Below are positions 19,541 through 28,461 of a stretch of DNA of 64,000 nt, in pieces (the first letter of the stretch is position 1; every line of letters begins with the position of its first letter). The notes under the pieces are model-generated. The model saw nothing but the letters and a program-made list of their open reading frames with translations, searched no databases and was not told where the DNA came from. The translations under genes were made by a program, and so were the position numbers. Origin of the DNA: Limimonas halophila. GTDB taxonomy: Bacteria; Pseudomonadota; Alphaproteobacteria; Kiloniellales; Rhodovibrionaceae. The stretch spans positions 372,001 to 436,000 of the forward strand of contig NZ_FNCE01000001.1 in the NCBI RefSeq assembly GCF_900100655.1. The letters are read 5' to 3'.

Positions 19541-19572
19541 GCGCCGGTGGACGGCGTACCATCCACCGGCGC
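19541..19572 (-). terminator. Intercistronic stem-loop between dctP and dctQ
   Basis: A perfect 11-bp inverted repeat, GCGCCGGTGGA (19541-19551) and TCCACCGGCGC (19562-19572), with a 10-base loop, 19 bases after the dctP stop. There is no T-run. Such a hairpin commonly partly stops transcription or protects the upstream mRNA end, giving more binding protein than permease. Confidence 0.6.
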
Positions 19573-19590
19573 TGCTGGCGAGAGGTCAGC

Positions 19591-20673
19591 TTAGTTGTTC
19601 TCGCCCAGGGTGGGCGGCAGGTAAGCCCGGCGCTCCCACTCCTGGTAGAGTTCCTGGAACTTCTGCTGCGACTCGTAGACGCGGGCGAAGTCCTCGTCGT
19701 TCTCCGCCTCGGTCGCGAGCACCTCGTCGGCCGTCTCCTGGAGCTTGGCCAGGGTCTTGCGCGGGATCAGGGACTGCGTCACGCCCTTGTCGCGGAAGCC
19801 GGCGAGCACCTTCGGGTTCTTGTACTCGCCCTCGGCCAGGCCGCGCATCGTGGCCGCGGTGCAGGTCGTCTTGATCTGCGCCTTCTGCATGTCGCTGGCG
19901 GCCTTCCAGTCATCGCCGTTGATGAGCATGTACTGCGCCGTGAACGGCTGATGCCAGCCCGGGAAGAGGTTGTACTTCACGACCTCGTTGAAGCCGAGGT
20001 TCTGGTCGATCGCGGGCATGGAGAACTCGGTGGCGTCGATCGTGCCCTGCTGCAGCGCCTGATACAGCTCGCCGCCGGGCATCATGGTGACGGACGCGCC
20101 CAGCTTCTCCAGGATCTTGCCGCCGAGCCCGGCGAAGCGGATCTTCATGCCCTTGTAGTCTTCCAGGCTCTCGATCGGCGAGGAGTACCAGCCGGCCGTC
20201 TCGGGGCCGATGATGCCGCACAGCTGCGCGTGCACGTTGTAGCCCTTGTTGGCGTACACCTCCTGCAGCATCTCGTGCCCGGGGCCATAGTAGTACCACG
20301 CGGTGAACGCCCAGGGCTTCAGGCCGAACGGCGTCGCCGCGAACAGCGGGATCGCCGGGATCTTGCCCTGGTCGTAGCCGATCCAGGTGTAGCCGGCCGA
20401 AACCTTGCCGGAATCAACGGCCTGCAGGATGTCGAACGGCGGCACCAGCTTGCCGGGCTCGAAGACGCGCACCTGCGTCTGGCCGCCGCTGATCTGTTTG
20501 AGCCGCTTTTCCACGAACTTGGACGGCGTGCCCAGCCCCGGCAGGTCCGACGGGAAGGCGATCGGCATCTTCCAGCGGATCTGCTCGGCCTGGGCACCGG
20601 TGGCGCCGGCCACAAGCGCGCTGCCCAGCGCAAGGGCGCCAGCGACAGCGGTGAATCGCTTCGCCACGGACAT
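19591..20673 (-). CDS. dctP: TRAP transporter periplasmic binding protein (DctP family, TakP/mannitol-chloroaromatic class)
   Basis: A 360-residue exported protein with a signal peptide ending near residue 29 (GATGAQA). The sequence GMKIRFAGLGGKILEKLG, the MPGGELYQALQQGTIDATEF segment and NLGFNEVVKYNLFPGW resemble TakP-type proteins that bind 2-oxo or other monocarboxylates. It should deliver ligand to DctQM encoded downstream. The start at 20673 has AGGGAGGTTCG upstream, ruling out the longer frame to 20706. Ligand identity is inferred only from family resemblance. Confidence 0.92.
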   Translation of the reverse strand: MSVAKRFTAVAGALALGSALVAGATGAQAEQIRWKMPIAFPSDLPGLGTPSKFVEKRLKQISGGQTQVRVFEPGKLVPPFDILQAVDSGKVSAGYTWIGYDQGKIPAIPLFAATPFGLKPWAFTAWYYYGPGHEMLQEVYANKGYNVHAQLCGIIGPETAGWYSSPIESLEDYKGMKIRFAGLGGKILEKLGASVTMMPGGELYQALQQGTIDATEFSMPAIDQNLGFNEVVKYNLFPGWHQPFTAQYMLINGDDWKAASDMQKAQIKTTCTAATMRGLAEGEYKNPKVLAGFRDKGVTQSLIPRKTLAKLQETADEVLATEAENDEDFARVYESQQKFQELYQEWERRAYLPPTLGENN

Positions 20674-21022
20674 CGAACCTCCCTGATGTCTTTTGCCTCT
20701 TGGCACCGGAGCGGTGCCGGCATGCTCGGAAAAGGTTACCGCAGGCGTGGTGCGCTGCGAAAACCGGAGGCACGATAGCGTAGCCCCTCGCGAGGCGCAA
20801 GGCAGAACTGCAAGCAGCGCATAGCCAAAAGCATTTCGCAGTCAAAGGGTTGCGGGAATCAGGCCCCTGGCCGGAAGCGGCCCGTCGCGGCGTGGGGATG
20901 CATCGGCCGGACGGTCGGCGGCGCCGGCACGGCACAGCCGCGTGCCGTTCGCACCGCGGTAGAGCGCGCCGTCGGGATCGGCCGCGCCCCACGCCCACAC
21001 GCATCGGGTTCCACGCCCGTGC
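20674..21022 (-). promoter_or_regulatory. dctP upstream region with candidate promoter and hairpin
   Basis: 349 bases without a gene. On the minus strand TTGCGC (complement at 20795-20800), 17 bases, and TATCGT (20772-20777) form a candidate promoter for dctP. In the resulting leader a perfect dyad GGCACCG-GAG-CGGTGCC stands at 20702-20718, about 30 bases before the start, and could be an operator or leader hairpin. The rest, up to the uvrB stop, shows nothing further. Confidence 0.45.
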
Positions 21023-23290
21023 TTATCGGGAGCCGCGCCCGCCCTTTGGTTTGCCGGACCGGGTCTTGCCCTTGGCCTTGCCGCTCTTGCCTTTGTCGGC
21101 GCCCGTGCCGCTTTGCTTGCGGCTCTTGCTGGCGGCGTCCGCCTTGGCGACCTGCTGCGCGAAGCGGTCCGCGCCGCCCTTGCCGTCATCGCCCTGCGGC
21201 ACGCCCAGGTCGGCTTCCTCCAGCTTCTTGATCTCGTCGCGCAGGCGCGCCGCTTCCTCGAACTCCAGGTTGGCGGCGGCCTCCTTCATGCGGTTTTCCA
21301 GATCCTTGATGGTCTGCTGGAGGCTGTGGCCGCTGGCGGGCTCCGCTTCGGTGCTGGTGGAGACGTCCACGTGGTCGCCGCGCTCGTAGACGCTCTCCAT
21401 GACGTCGGAGATCTGCTTGCGGATGGTCTCCGGCGTGATGCCGTGCTTGGCGTTGTAGGCCTGCTGCTTCTCGCGCCGGCGTTCGGTCTCGTCGATCGCC
21501 TGCTGCAGCGCCTTGGTGCGCTTGTCGGCGTAGAGCACGACGCGCCCGTCCACGTTGCGCGCCGCGCGGCCGATGGTCTGGATCAGCGCCGTGGCGGAGC
21601 GCAGGTAGCCCTCCTTGTCGGCGTCCAGAATGGCGACCAGCGCGCACTCTGGGATGTCCAGGCCCTCGCGCAGCAGGTTGATGCCGACGAGCACGTCGAA
21701 CTCGCCGAGCCGCAGGTCGCGGATGATCTCGATGCGCTCCAGGGTGTCCACGTCGGAGTGGATGTAGCGCACCTTCAGCCCCGCCTCGTGCAGATACTCC
21801 GTCAGGTCTTCCGCCATGCGCTTGGTCAGCGTGGTCACGAGCGCGCGGTAGCCCTCGCTTTTGACCTGCTGCACCTCGGCGATCAGATCGTCCACCTGAT
21901 CCGAGGTCGGGCGCACGTGCGTGACGGGATCGATCAGCCCGGTGGGGCGGATGATCTGCTCGGTAAACACGCCGCCGGTCTGGTTCAGCTCCCACTGGCC
22001 TGGCGTGGCTGAGACGTAGACCGTCTGCGGCCGCATGGCGTTCCACTCCTCGAACGACAGCGGCCGGTTGTCCATGCACGAGGGCAGGCGGAAGCCGTAT
22101 TCCGACAGCGTGCCCTTGCGGGACATGTCGCCGCGCACCATCCCCTGGATCTGGGGCACGGTGACGTGGCTTTCGTCCACGATAAGCAGCGCGTCCTGGG
22201 GCAGGTATTCGAACAGCGTTGGCGGCGGCTCGCCCGGATTGCGCCCCGTCAGGTAGCGCGAATAGTTCTCGATGCCGGGGCAGGAGCCCGTGGCCTCCAT
22301 CATCTCCAGGTCGAAGGTGGTGCGCTGCTCCAGCCGTTCCGCCTCCAGCGGCTTGCCCTGGTCGTGGAAGTATTTCACGCGCTCCTTCATCTCCGCGCGG
22401 ATGTCCTTCATCGCCTGCTGGAGCGTGGGGCGCGGCGTGACGTAGTGGCTGTTCGGGTAGATCTTGATGCGGTCGAGGTCTCCCGCGGATTTCCCAGTCA
22501 ACGGATCAAACTGCGACAGTTTGTCGATTTCGTCGCCGAACAGCGAGATGCGCCAGGCCGTGTCCTCCAGGTGGGCGGGGAAGAGCTCGATGGTGTCGCC
22601 CTTCACGCGGAAGGTGCCGCGCGTGAAGGAGATGTCGTTGCGCTTGTACTGGAGCGCGACGAGGTTCTGCAGGAATTCGTCGCGGTTGATGACGTCGCCG
22701 GTGTGCAGCTCGACCGTCATGCGCGAATAGGTCTCGGGCGCGCCCATGCCGTAGATGCAGGACACCGAGGCCACGATCACCACGTCCTCGCGCTCGAACA
22801 GCGCGCGCGTGGCGGCGTGGCGCATGCGGTCGATCTGCTCGTTGATCGAGGATTCCTTCTCCACGTAGGTGTCGGTGCGCGGGACGTAGGCCTCGGGCTG
22901 GTAGTAGTCGTAGTAGGAGACGAAGTACTCCACCGCGTTCTCGGGGAAGAAGCCCTTCATCTCCGCGTAGAGCTGCGCGGCGAGTGTCTTGTTCGGCGCC
23001 AGGATCAGCGTCGGCCGCTGCACGCGCTGGATCACCTGTGCCATGGTGTAGGTCTTGCCCGAGCCCGTGACGCCCAGCAGCACTTGGCCGTTTTCGCCCT
23101 GGTTCAGCCCCTCGGACAGCTCCTCGATCGCCTGCGGCTGGTCGCCGGCCGGCGCATACTCGGACTGGATCTGGAATGGCCGCGTTTCCGGCTTCTCGCC
23201 CGCGGGCATGCGCGTGCCCGGAATCGCGACGGTGTCGCCGAGCGAGGTGTCGGCGGCCGCGGTGTCCTGCGTCGGGGTGTCGCTCGCCAT
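21023..23290 (-). CDS. uvrB: Excinuclease ABC subunit B
   Basis: UvrB is the damage-verifying helicase-like core of nucleotide excision repair. The 755-residue protein carries Walker [11 protein letters not shown], the beta-hairpin region [33 protein letters not shown], helicase motifs V/VI in [13 protein letters not shown] and QTIGRAARN, and a C-terminal UVR motif for UvrC contact. It has about 50 extra N-terminal residues and a lysine/glycine-rich tail. The ATG at 23290 follows GGAG; the longer frame to 23686 overlaps the divergent PAS gene. Confidence 0.96.
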   Translation of the reverse strand: MASDTPTQDTAAADTSLGDTVAIPGTRMPAGEKPETRPFQIQSEYAPAGDQPQAIEELSEGLNQGENGQVLLGVTGSGKTYTMAQVIQRVQRPTLILAPNKTLAAQLYAEMKGFFPENAVEYFVSYYDYYQPEAYVPRTDTYVEKESSINEQIDRMRHAATRALFEREDVVIVASVSCIYGMGAPETYSRMTVELHTGDVINRDEFLQNLVALQYKRNDISFTRGTFRVKGDTIELFPAHLEDTAWRISLFGDEIDKLSQFDPLTGKSAGDLDRIKIYPNSHYVTPRPTLQQAMKDIRAEMKERVKYFHDQGKPLEAERLEQRTTFDLEMMEATGSCPGIENYSRYLTGRNPGEPPPTLFEYLPQDALLIVDESHVTVPQIQGMVRGDMSRKGTLSEYGFRLPSCMDNRPLSFEEWNAMRPQTVYVSATPGQWELNQTGGVFTEQIIRPTGLIDPVTHVRPTSDQVDDLIAEVQQVKSEGYRALVTTLTKRMAEDLTEYLHEAGLKVRYIHSDVDTLERIEIIRDLRLGEFDVLVGINLLREGLDIPECALVAILDADKEGYLRSATALIQTIGRAARNVDGRVVLYADKRTKALQQAIDETERRREKQQAYNAKHGITPETIRKQISDVMESVYERGDHVDVSTSTEAEPASGHSLQQTIKDLENRMKEAAANLEFEEAARLRDEIKKLEEADLGVPQGDDGKGGADRFAQQVAKADAASKSRKQSGTGADKGKSGKAKGKTRSGKPKGGRGSR

Positions 23291-23398
23291 GGACGTGGCT
23301 CCGGTGGTGGCTGCCGGGAATGTAGGGTGGGTCCACCCGGCGCGGCCAGGGGCGCGGGACGATTGACAATCCGTTAACCGCCGGGACAGGGTAGCGTC

Positions 23399-23953
23399 AT
23401 GATTGAGGGCGATCTCGCACAGGTTGCGGAATCGGCTGAAGAGCGCTTGAGCCAGCCGATGCTGCACGAGCTGCACGCCTACTGGTCGCACAAGGCCGAG
23501 GCGCGCGGGAGCATCCCCCACCGCGCGGACATCGATCCGATCGACATCCCGCGGCTGCTGCCGCACATCTACATCGTCCAGCACGATCCGGCCTGCGACG
23601 CGTTTTACATGCGGCTCGTGGGCACGCGCCTTGTGGAGTTGCGCGGCGACGACCCGACCGGCAAGTACGTCAGCGAAGACCTTCACGGCCCGGTGGCGCC
23701 GCTGGTGAACGCCTTCTTCCAGCGCGTGCTTGCCTCGGGCGCGCCGCTCGGCTTAACGGGGCGCGCGGTCTGGGTTCCGGGCAAGGAGTGGGCGCCGGTG
23801 GAGGCGCTGGCCGTGCCGCTCAGCGCCGACGGCGGCGCCACGGATCAGGTGCTCGGCTGCTACCTGCGTGACGGCGCGCCGGCGACCTTCCGCGAGGGCG
23901 GCAGCAGTGCCAGCGTCGAAGGGATCCGGATCCTGACACGGCCCGTCGGATGA
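23399..23953 (+). CDS. PAS_5-type single-domain protein, copy 3
   Basis: A 184-residue protein with the same fold landmarks as the two PAS genes at 3724 and 4560: [50 protein letters not shown] and a late [10 protein letters not shown] strand. It is clearly more distant than those two are from each other. No good ribosome site precedes the ATG at 23399; TTGACA lies at 23364-23369, so the leader would be very short. Start at the internal Met (LHELHAYW) is an alternative. Function unknown. Confidence 0.75.
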   Translation: MIEGDLAQVAESAEERLSQPMLHELHAYWSHKAEARGSIPHRADIDPIDIPRLLPHIYIVQHDPACDAFYMRLVGTRLVELRGDDPTGKYVSEDLHGPVAPLVNAFFQRVLASGAPLGLTGRAVWVPGKEWAPVEALAVPLSADGGATDQVLGCYLRDGAPATFREGGSSASVEGIRILTRPVG

Positions 23954-23959
23954 TCGGCC

Positions 23960-23975
23960 CCGGGCGCCCGGTTTT
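23960..23975 (+). terminator. Possible terminator after PAS copy 3
   Basis: CCGGGCGCCCGG followed directly by TTTT, 7 bases after the stop codon. The stem is short because the dyad has no separate loop, so this is a weak call. Confidence 0.35.
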
Positions 23976-24073
23976 CCCGCCTTGACGCCCGACCGCCGGT
24001 CGTTTTCTCTCCGCCCGCCGGTGCGTCCGCGCGCGCCGCGGTGAGGGCCCATTCGAAAACGCAGGCGGGGACG

Positions 24074-24607
24074 ATGGCGGAGAGCCCGGACGAGCTGCGC
24101 TCGAGGACGGATACGGAATCGCGCACGATCGCGGTGCTGGTGGACAACGAACCCGGCGTGCTGGCGCGCGTGATCGGCCTCTTCTCCGGGCGCGGCTACA
24201 ACATCGAAAGCCTGACCGTGACCGAGGTGGACCCGGAAAACCACCTCTCGCGCATCACGGTCGTCACCAGCGGCACGCCCATGGTGCTGGAGCAGATCAA
24301 GGCGCAGCTCGGCCGGCTGGTGCCCGTGCACCGCGTCTCCGACCTGACGCGCGAAGGCCCCTACGTGGAGCGCGAGCTGGCGCTGGTGAAGGTGCGCGGC
24401 GCCGGCGACAAGCGCGTGGAGGCGCTGCGCATCGCCGACATCTTCGGCGCCGAGGTGGTGGACACCGGGCTGGAGCACTTCGTCTTCCAGCTCACCAACC
24501 GCAGCGACAAGCTGGACGCCTTCATCGAGCTGATGAGTCCGCTGGGCCTCACCGACGTCTCGCGCACGGGCGTCGTCGCCATCCAGCGCGGGCCGGAGGC
24601 GTTGTAA
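24074..24607 (+). CDS. ilvH: Acetolactate synthase small (regulatory) subunit
   Basis: A 177-residue regulatory subunit that binds valine through an N-terminal ACT domain (TIAVLVDNEPGVLARVIGLFSGRGYNIESL), followed by the C-terminal activation domain (ELALVKV...FGAEVVD). The ATG at 24074 follows GGCGGGGACG; an in-frame GTG at 24041 is less likely. The catalytic subunit ilvI/ilvB usually lies directly upstream but here the neighbour is a PAS gene, so it must be elsewhere. ilvC follows after 103 bases. Confidence 0.94.
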   Translation: MAESPDELRSRTDTESRTIAVLVDNEPGVLARVIGLFSGRGYNIESLTVTEVDPENHLSRITVVTSGTPMVLEQIKAQLGRLVPVHRVSDLTREGPYVERELALVKVRGAGDKRVEALRIADIFGAEVVDTGLEHFVFQLTNRSDKLDAFIELMSPLGLTDVSRTGVVAIQRGPEAL

Positions 24608-24610
24608 CGC

Positions 24611-24632
24611 GCGGCACGGCCGGGCGTGCCGC
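24611..24632 (+). terminator. Stem-loop between ilvH and ilvC
   Basis: GCGGCACG-GCCGGG-CGTGCCGC, a perfect 8-bp stem with a 6-base loop starting 4 bases after the ilvH stop. No T-run follows. Likely an attenuating or mRNA-stabilising hairpin between the two branched-chain genes. Confidence 0.45.
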
Positions 24633-24710
24633 CGCGCCGTTTCATCGACGAGAACCGCCGCGGTCGGGATCGCCCACCGGCGGCGGGAGCGCTAGAAGGG
24701 GAAGCACACC

Positions 24711-25721
24711 ATGCGCGCCTACTACGACCAGGACGCCGACCTGAACCTGATCAAGGGCAAGAAGGTCGCCATCGTGGGCTACGGCAGCCAGGGCCACGCC
24801 CACGCCAACAACCTCAAGGAAAGCGGCGTCGAGCAGCTCCGCGTCGCCCTGCGGCCGGGTTCCAAGACGGCGCAGAAGGCCGAGCAGGCCGGCCACACCG
24901 TGGTCACGCCCGAGGAGGCCGCCGAGTGGGCCGACCTCGTCATGGTCCTCGTGCCGGACGAGCTGCAGGTGTCGCTCTACACCGAGAAGCTCGCGCCGAA
25001 CATGAAGGAACACGCCGCGATCGCGTTCGCGCACGGCTTCAACATCCACTACCGCCTGATCGAGCCGCGCCCCGATCTCGACGTCTTCATGATCGCGCCC
25101 AAGGCCCCCGGCCACACCGTGCGCAACGAGTACACGCGCGGCGCCGGCACCCCGGCCCTGATCGCGGTGGAGCAGAACCCCAGCGGCCAGGCGCACGACG
25201 TCGCGCTCGCCTACGCCGCCGGGCTGGGCTGCGCGCGCGCCGGCGTGCTGGAGACCACCTTCCGCGAGGAGACGGAGACCGACCTCTTCGGCGAGCAGTC
25301 CGTGCTTTGCGGCGGCATCTCCCAGCTCGTCCGCGCGGGCTACGAGACGCTCGTCGAGGCCGGCTATCAGCCCGAGATGGCCTACTTCGAGTGCCTGCAC
25401 GAGGTGAAGCTCATCGTCGACCTCATGTACGAGGGCGGTCTGCGCAACGTGCGCTACTCCATCTCCAACACGGCCGAGTTCGGCGACTACACGCGCGGCC
25501 AGCGCGTCATCGACGAGGGCGTGAAGGAGCGCATGAAGGGCGTGCTGGAGGACATTCAGTCCGGCCGCTTCGCCAAGGAGTGGGTGCTCGAATGCCAGGC
25601 CGGCCAGCCCCAGTTCAAGGCCGAGCGCCGCCGCTGGGCCGAGCACGAGATCGAGCAGGTCGGCGAAAAGCTCCGCGCCATGATGCCCTGGATGAAAGAG
25701 GGCAAGCTCACCCAAGAATGA
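24711..25721 (+). CDS. ilvC: Ketol-acid reductoisomerase
   Basis: The 336-residue class I enzyme that rearranges and reduces acetolactate in valine, leucine and isoleucine synthesis. The NAD(P)-binding start [20 protein letters not shown], a loop [11 protein letters not shown] of the NADPH type, [21 protein letters not shown] and the metal-binding region [13 protein letters not shown] are all present. AGAAGGGGAAGC precedes the ATG. Its last codons (CAA GAA TGA) are themselves a half unit of the repeat array that follows. Confidence 0.97.
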   Translation: MRAYYDQDADLNLIKGKKVAIVGYGSQGHAHANNLKESGVEQLRVALRPGSKTAQKAEQAGHTVVTPEEAAEWADLVMVLVPDELQVSLYTEKLAPNMKEHAAIAFAHGFNIHYRLIEPRPDLDVFMIAPKAPGHTVRNEYTRGAGTPALIAVEQNPSGQAHDVALAYAAGLGCARAGVLETTFREETETDLFGEQSVLCGGISQLVRAGYETLVEAGYQPEMAYFECLHEVKLIVDLMYEGGLRNVRYSISNTAEFGDYTRGQRVIDEGVKERMKGVLEDIQSGRFAKEWVLECQAGQPQFKAERRRWAEHEIEQVGEKLRAMMPWMKEGKLTQE

Positions 25722-25973
25722 CCAAGGATGATCCTTGGAACCATCTGTCACGCGACACCCGCGTCGCGTGGCGGACGGGTGGGAGTTCTCACGACCAAAG
25801 ATGATCCTTGGACCAAGAATGATTCTTGGAACCCTGTGTCATTCGACATCGGCGTCACGCGGATATGAATGGGTCTCTCACGACCAAGAATGATTCTTGG
25901 AACCACCTGTCACGCGACACCGGCGTCGCGTGGCGAACGGATGGGGCCTCTCACGACCAAAGATGATCTTTGG
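25711..25973. repeat. Tandem array of covarying 17-bp palindromes after ilvC
   Basis: Five copies of a palindrome with constant centre ATGAT: CCAAGGATGATCCTTGG (25722-25738), CCAAAGATGATCCTTGG (25795-25811), CCAAGAATGATTCTTGG (25813-25829 and 25884-25900) and CCAAAGATGATCTTTGG (25957-25973). Four are perfect, and the arms differ between copies in compensated pairs. Most units are 71-73 bases long; copies two and three abut. Between palindromes lies a second dyad, CACGCGAC-6-GTCGCGTG, intact at 25749-25770 and 25911-25932 and eroded after copy three. A half copy, CCAAGAATGA, forms the end of ilvC. In RNA each palindrome gives a 6-bp stem with an AUGAU loop. No known element is recognised. Confidence 0.9.
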
Positions 25974-26299
25974 AAACCGGTGTCGGGAAGCCTTTGCGGA
26001 CTCGTCCGCGCCGCCCGTTACGATCTCGGGGACGAATGTCGCTTGCGACGGCTTCTGACACACTGGCGCTGATAAAGGCGCACGCTTTGAGCCGCTCTAC
26101 AATCTCCCCCTTCTCCTTCGAGGAGAAGGGGGAGATGACGTTCGCGCACACGCTGCGCGAAAGTCAGAGGGGGATGAGGCCATCCTTTTGGCCAAGCCAT
26201 TCCAAGTCGTTTTGTAGGGCTCGCCGCGAACGCGGCAGCCCGCCTTTTCCGTTTCGGTCGATTGGCAGGGGCTTGGTCCTCGGGCCCGCCTGTTCGTTT
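25974..26299. other. Gene-free remainder of the ilvC-methyltransferase gap
   Basis: After the array come about 325 bases with a degenerate tail of the last unit (to about 25990), ordinary GC-rich sequence, the strong hairpin listed at 26103-26135, and a locally AT-richer stretch before the methyltransferase stop. Short frames here have no ribosome sites or recognisable products. Confidence 0.5.
26103..26135. repeat. REP-like perfect hairpin
   Basis: A 15-bp perfect inverted repeat, TCTCCCCCTTCTCCT (26103-26117) and AGGAGAAGGGGGAGA (26121-26135), with a 3-base TCG centre. It is followed by GCGCGAAAGTCAGAGGGGGATGAGG-like sequence. Purine/pyrimidine-biased intergenic hairpins of this kind are scattered through many alphaproteobacterial genomes. 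It could also serve as terminator for the convergent methyltransferase transcript. Confidence 0.7.
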
Positions 26300-27358
26300 C
26301 TACGGCCGCGCTTCCAGGATCATGTTGAACGGCGTTTCGGTGGCCCGGCGCCACTGGCCGAAGCCCGCGTTTTCAGCGACGTCGCGCAGCCGCGCCTCGC
26401 CGGCCTGTGCCCCCAGGGCCGCGCCCTTTTCCTGCGCCAGCGAGCAGGGCACGCACACACTGGTGGAAAAGCCGTAGTAGACCGCGCCGACCGGGTTCAG
26501 GTTCTCCGTTGCGGTGTCGCCAGCCATCGGCTCCACCAACATCACCGCGCCGTCCGGCTTCAGCACTTCGCGGGCCCGGCGCAGCGCGCCTTCGGGATCG
26601 CCCATGTCGTGCAGGCAGTCGAAGAAGCACACCAGATCGTAGCCGCCGTTCGGAATTTCCTTGCCCGCGCGGACTTCGAAGCTGACATTGTCGACATTCG
26701 CCGCGTCGGCACGCTCCCGCGCCGTGGCGATCGAGGGCGTATGGAAATCGTAGCCCTCGAACCGGCTGGCCGGGTAGGCCGCCGCCATCAAGACCGTCGA
26801 GGCGCCGTGGCCGCAGCCCACGTCCGCGACGCGCGCGCCGGCTTCCAGCTTCTCCGTCACGCCGTCCAGCGCTGGCAGCCATTCCGGCACCAGATGCGCC
26901 TTGTAGTTGGGCTTGAAGAACTTTTCCGTGCCGCAGAACAGGCAGGCGTTGTGCTCCCCCCAGCCCAGGCCGCTGCCGCGCGCGAAGGCCGCTTGCAGGG
27001 GGTCGAGATCCCGGTAGATCGCGCCCACGGACTCGAATCCACCGGTCAGCAGCACCGGGCTTTCCGGGTCCGCGAACACGGCCACCTGTTCGGGCGTCAT
27101 GTGATACCGCGTGGCTGTCTCGTCGGGCGTCACATAGCCCTGCGCCGTCATGGCGCCGAGCCACTCACGGGCGTAGCGTTCGCCCACGCCGGCCGCTTCC
27201 GCCAACTCGGCGGGCGTTGCACGCTCCATGCCGCTGAGCGCGCGGAACAGCCCCAGGCGCTCACCCAGCACCACCAGGGCCCCGTTCACCGCCGCGCCCA
27301 TGTCGCCGACCATCTTGTGCAGCAAATGGTCCAGGCGGTCCGCATCCACCGCTGTCAT
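26300..27358 (-). CDS. Class I SAM-dependent methyltransferase with N-terminal winged helix
   Basis: A 352-residue protein of the Rv2258c-like type. The first 90 residues form a winged-helix dimerisation domain (GALVVLGERLGLFRAL, TPAELAEAAGVGERYAREWL), followed by a linker and a Rossmann methyltransferase domain with motif I VADVGCGHGAST, VCFFDCLHDMGDPEGALR and LKPDGAVMLVEPM. Substrate unknown; small aromatic or secondary metabolites are methylated by relatives. The ATG at 27358 has GGAGATCGG upstream. It stands alone, downstream of the luxR-type gene on the same strand with a 124-base gap. Confidence 0.88.
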   Translation of the reverse strand: MTAVDADRLDHLLHKMVGDMGAAVNGALVVLGERLGLFRALSGMERATPAELAEAAGVGERYAREWLGAMTAQGYVTPDETATRYHMTPEQVAVFADPESPVLLTGGFESVGAIYRDLDPLQAAFARGSGLGWGEHNACLFCGTEKFFKPNYKAHLVPEWLPALDGVTEKLEAGARVADVGCGHGASTVLMAAAYPASRFEGYDFHTPSIATARERADAANVDNVSFEVRAGKEIPNGGYDLVCFFDCLHDMGDPEGALRRAREVLKPDGAVMLVEPMAGDTATENLNPVGAVYYGFSTSVCVPCSLAQEKGAALGAQAGEARLRDVAENAGFGQWRRATETPFNMILEARP

Positions 27359-27482
27359 CGTCCGATCTCCACAAAGGCCAAGTGTGAGACCGGCACGATA
27401 GCGCCGCGCCCGGCTGGCCGGACACGGTGCAAGCGGGGTGATGCACCGCATCGTTCCGACGGGTGAGGGGCGCCGCAGCGAT

Positions 27483-28247
27483 CTAAAGCGAAATCAGGCC
27501 GCGCGAGAGGGCCAGGGCGACGGCATGCGCCTTGTGTGCGGCCCCCAGTTTCTGCATTGCAATTTGGAGATGCTTTTCCACCGTGCGCGCGCTGATGGTC
27601 AGTCCGGTAGCCGTTTCTTCGGCTGTGTAGCCTTGCGCAGCCCACCCCAGGATGTCACGTTCCCGGTCACTCAAGTCAGCGACCCGGCGGATCGCGCCGA
27701 GTCGCTCCGGCATGATCTCGCCAAGACGCGTATGTGCTGCTTGCGAGACGACCGGTAACCATGCCCGAATGCTGGGGTCAACGTCGTCTTGAGCATAGCT
27801 ATCCAAAAAAACACTGAGTAATGCACAGGAAGGTCGAATGTCAGCGGTGTCTCCATGCAACGGAATCACTATTCCGTCTGAAAAACCATGATCAAAAGCG
27901 AGTCGCATGACAGATGCGCCATGGCGATCTGGTAAATTTCCACGGGCGTGACCCATACGCCATTCGGCAAGTTGCGACCATGTGAACAAATTCGACCCGA
28001 TATATGCTCGACGTATACATGGATCAATAAAAAAACATTTATTCTGGACGTACGTCTTCTGAAAGTCTTCGGGTATCGTGTCTCGACAGGCGGCAACGTA
28101 CTCCCCTGGCTGGTCCGGGAGAAGAGCGATGTCCGCGTATGCCCAGGCGCATCCGCCGATAGCTTCGGCCAAGTCACGAAAGACCGCGTCGATTTCCGCG
28201 AGGGTTGACGCAGTGCTCGCGCGTGCGAGCGCGTCCGGCATGTGCAT
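27483..28247 (-). CDS. LuxR-family quorum-sensing type regulator (no LuxI nearby)
   Basis: A 254-residue regulator with an N-terminal autoinducer-binding domain and a C-terminal LuxR HTH (LSDRERDILGWAAQGYTAEETA...ISARTVEKHLQIAMQKLG). In the ligand domain the usual Asp-Pro (FIDPCIRR), Trp (FTWSQLAEW) and Gly (GFSDGIVIPL) positions are kept, so an acyl-homoserine lactone or similar ligand is plausible. No synthase gene is in the window, making it a LuxR solo here. Bases 27740-28060 are visibly richer in AT than neighbours, a sign of transfer or relaxed composition. It is followed downstream by the methyltransferase gene. Confidence 0.9.
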   Translation of the reverse strand: MHMPDALARASTASTLAEIDAVFRDLAEAIGGCAWAYADIALLPDQPGEYVAACRDTIPEDFQKTYVQNKCFFIDPCIRRAYIGSNLFTWSQLAEWRMGHARGNLPDRHGASVMRLAFDHGFSDGIVIPLHGDTADIRPSCALLSVFLDSYAQDDVDPSIRAWLPVVSQAAHTRLGEIMPERLGAIRRVADLSDRERDILGWAAQGYTAEETATGLTISARTVEKHLQIAMQKLGAAHKAHAVALALSRGLISL

Positions 28248-28283
28248 GGCGTCTGTCCCGCACTGGCCTACGTGGTTTTACGT

Positions 28284-28297
28284 ACCTCGCACGTGGT
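28284..28297. promoter_or_regulatory. Imperfect dyad upstream of luxR-type gene
   Basis: ACCTCGCACGTGGT matches its own complement at 10 of 14 positions and lies 37 bases before the luxR-type start, in the 214-base gap to the divergent small gene. It could be the operator of that regulator, but is shorter than a classical 20-bp lux box. Confidence 0.3.
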
Positions 28298-28461
28298 GTA
28301 GAGTTTGCTATCATATTCGCGCATCGCCGTCGACGTGTGGCGGGTGGGTGACGGCGCGCGACGCGCGAAGCGGCTTTAAGCTACCCGACCGACGCCTGCC
28401 GTGGCGCGGGCAGACTCCGACACGCGCCCCGCACGACATACGCTGATCGCAGGATACGCGC

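Noticed and set aside
24626-25804. Plus-strand frame through ilvC and into the repeat array
   Set aside because: It is out of frame with ilvC. Peptides read from the repeats (such as [10 protein letters not shown]) differ in frame between units because unit lengths are not all multiples of three, so the array is not coding.
28284-28297. Classical lux box upstream of the luxR-type gene
   Set aside because: Only 14 bases with 10 matching symmetric positions; too short and imperfect to call a lux box, so it was kept only as a low-confidence dyad.
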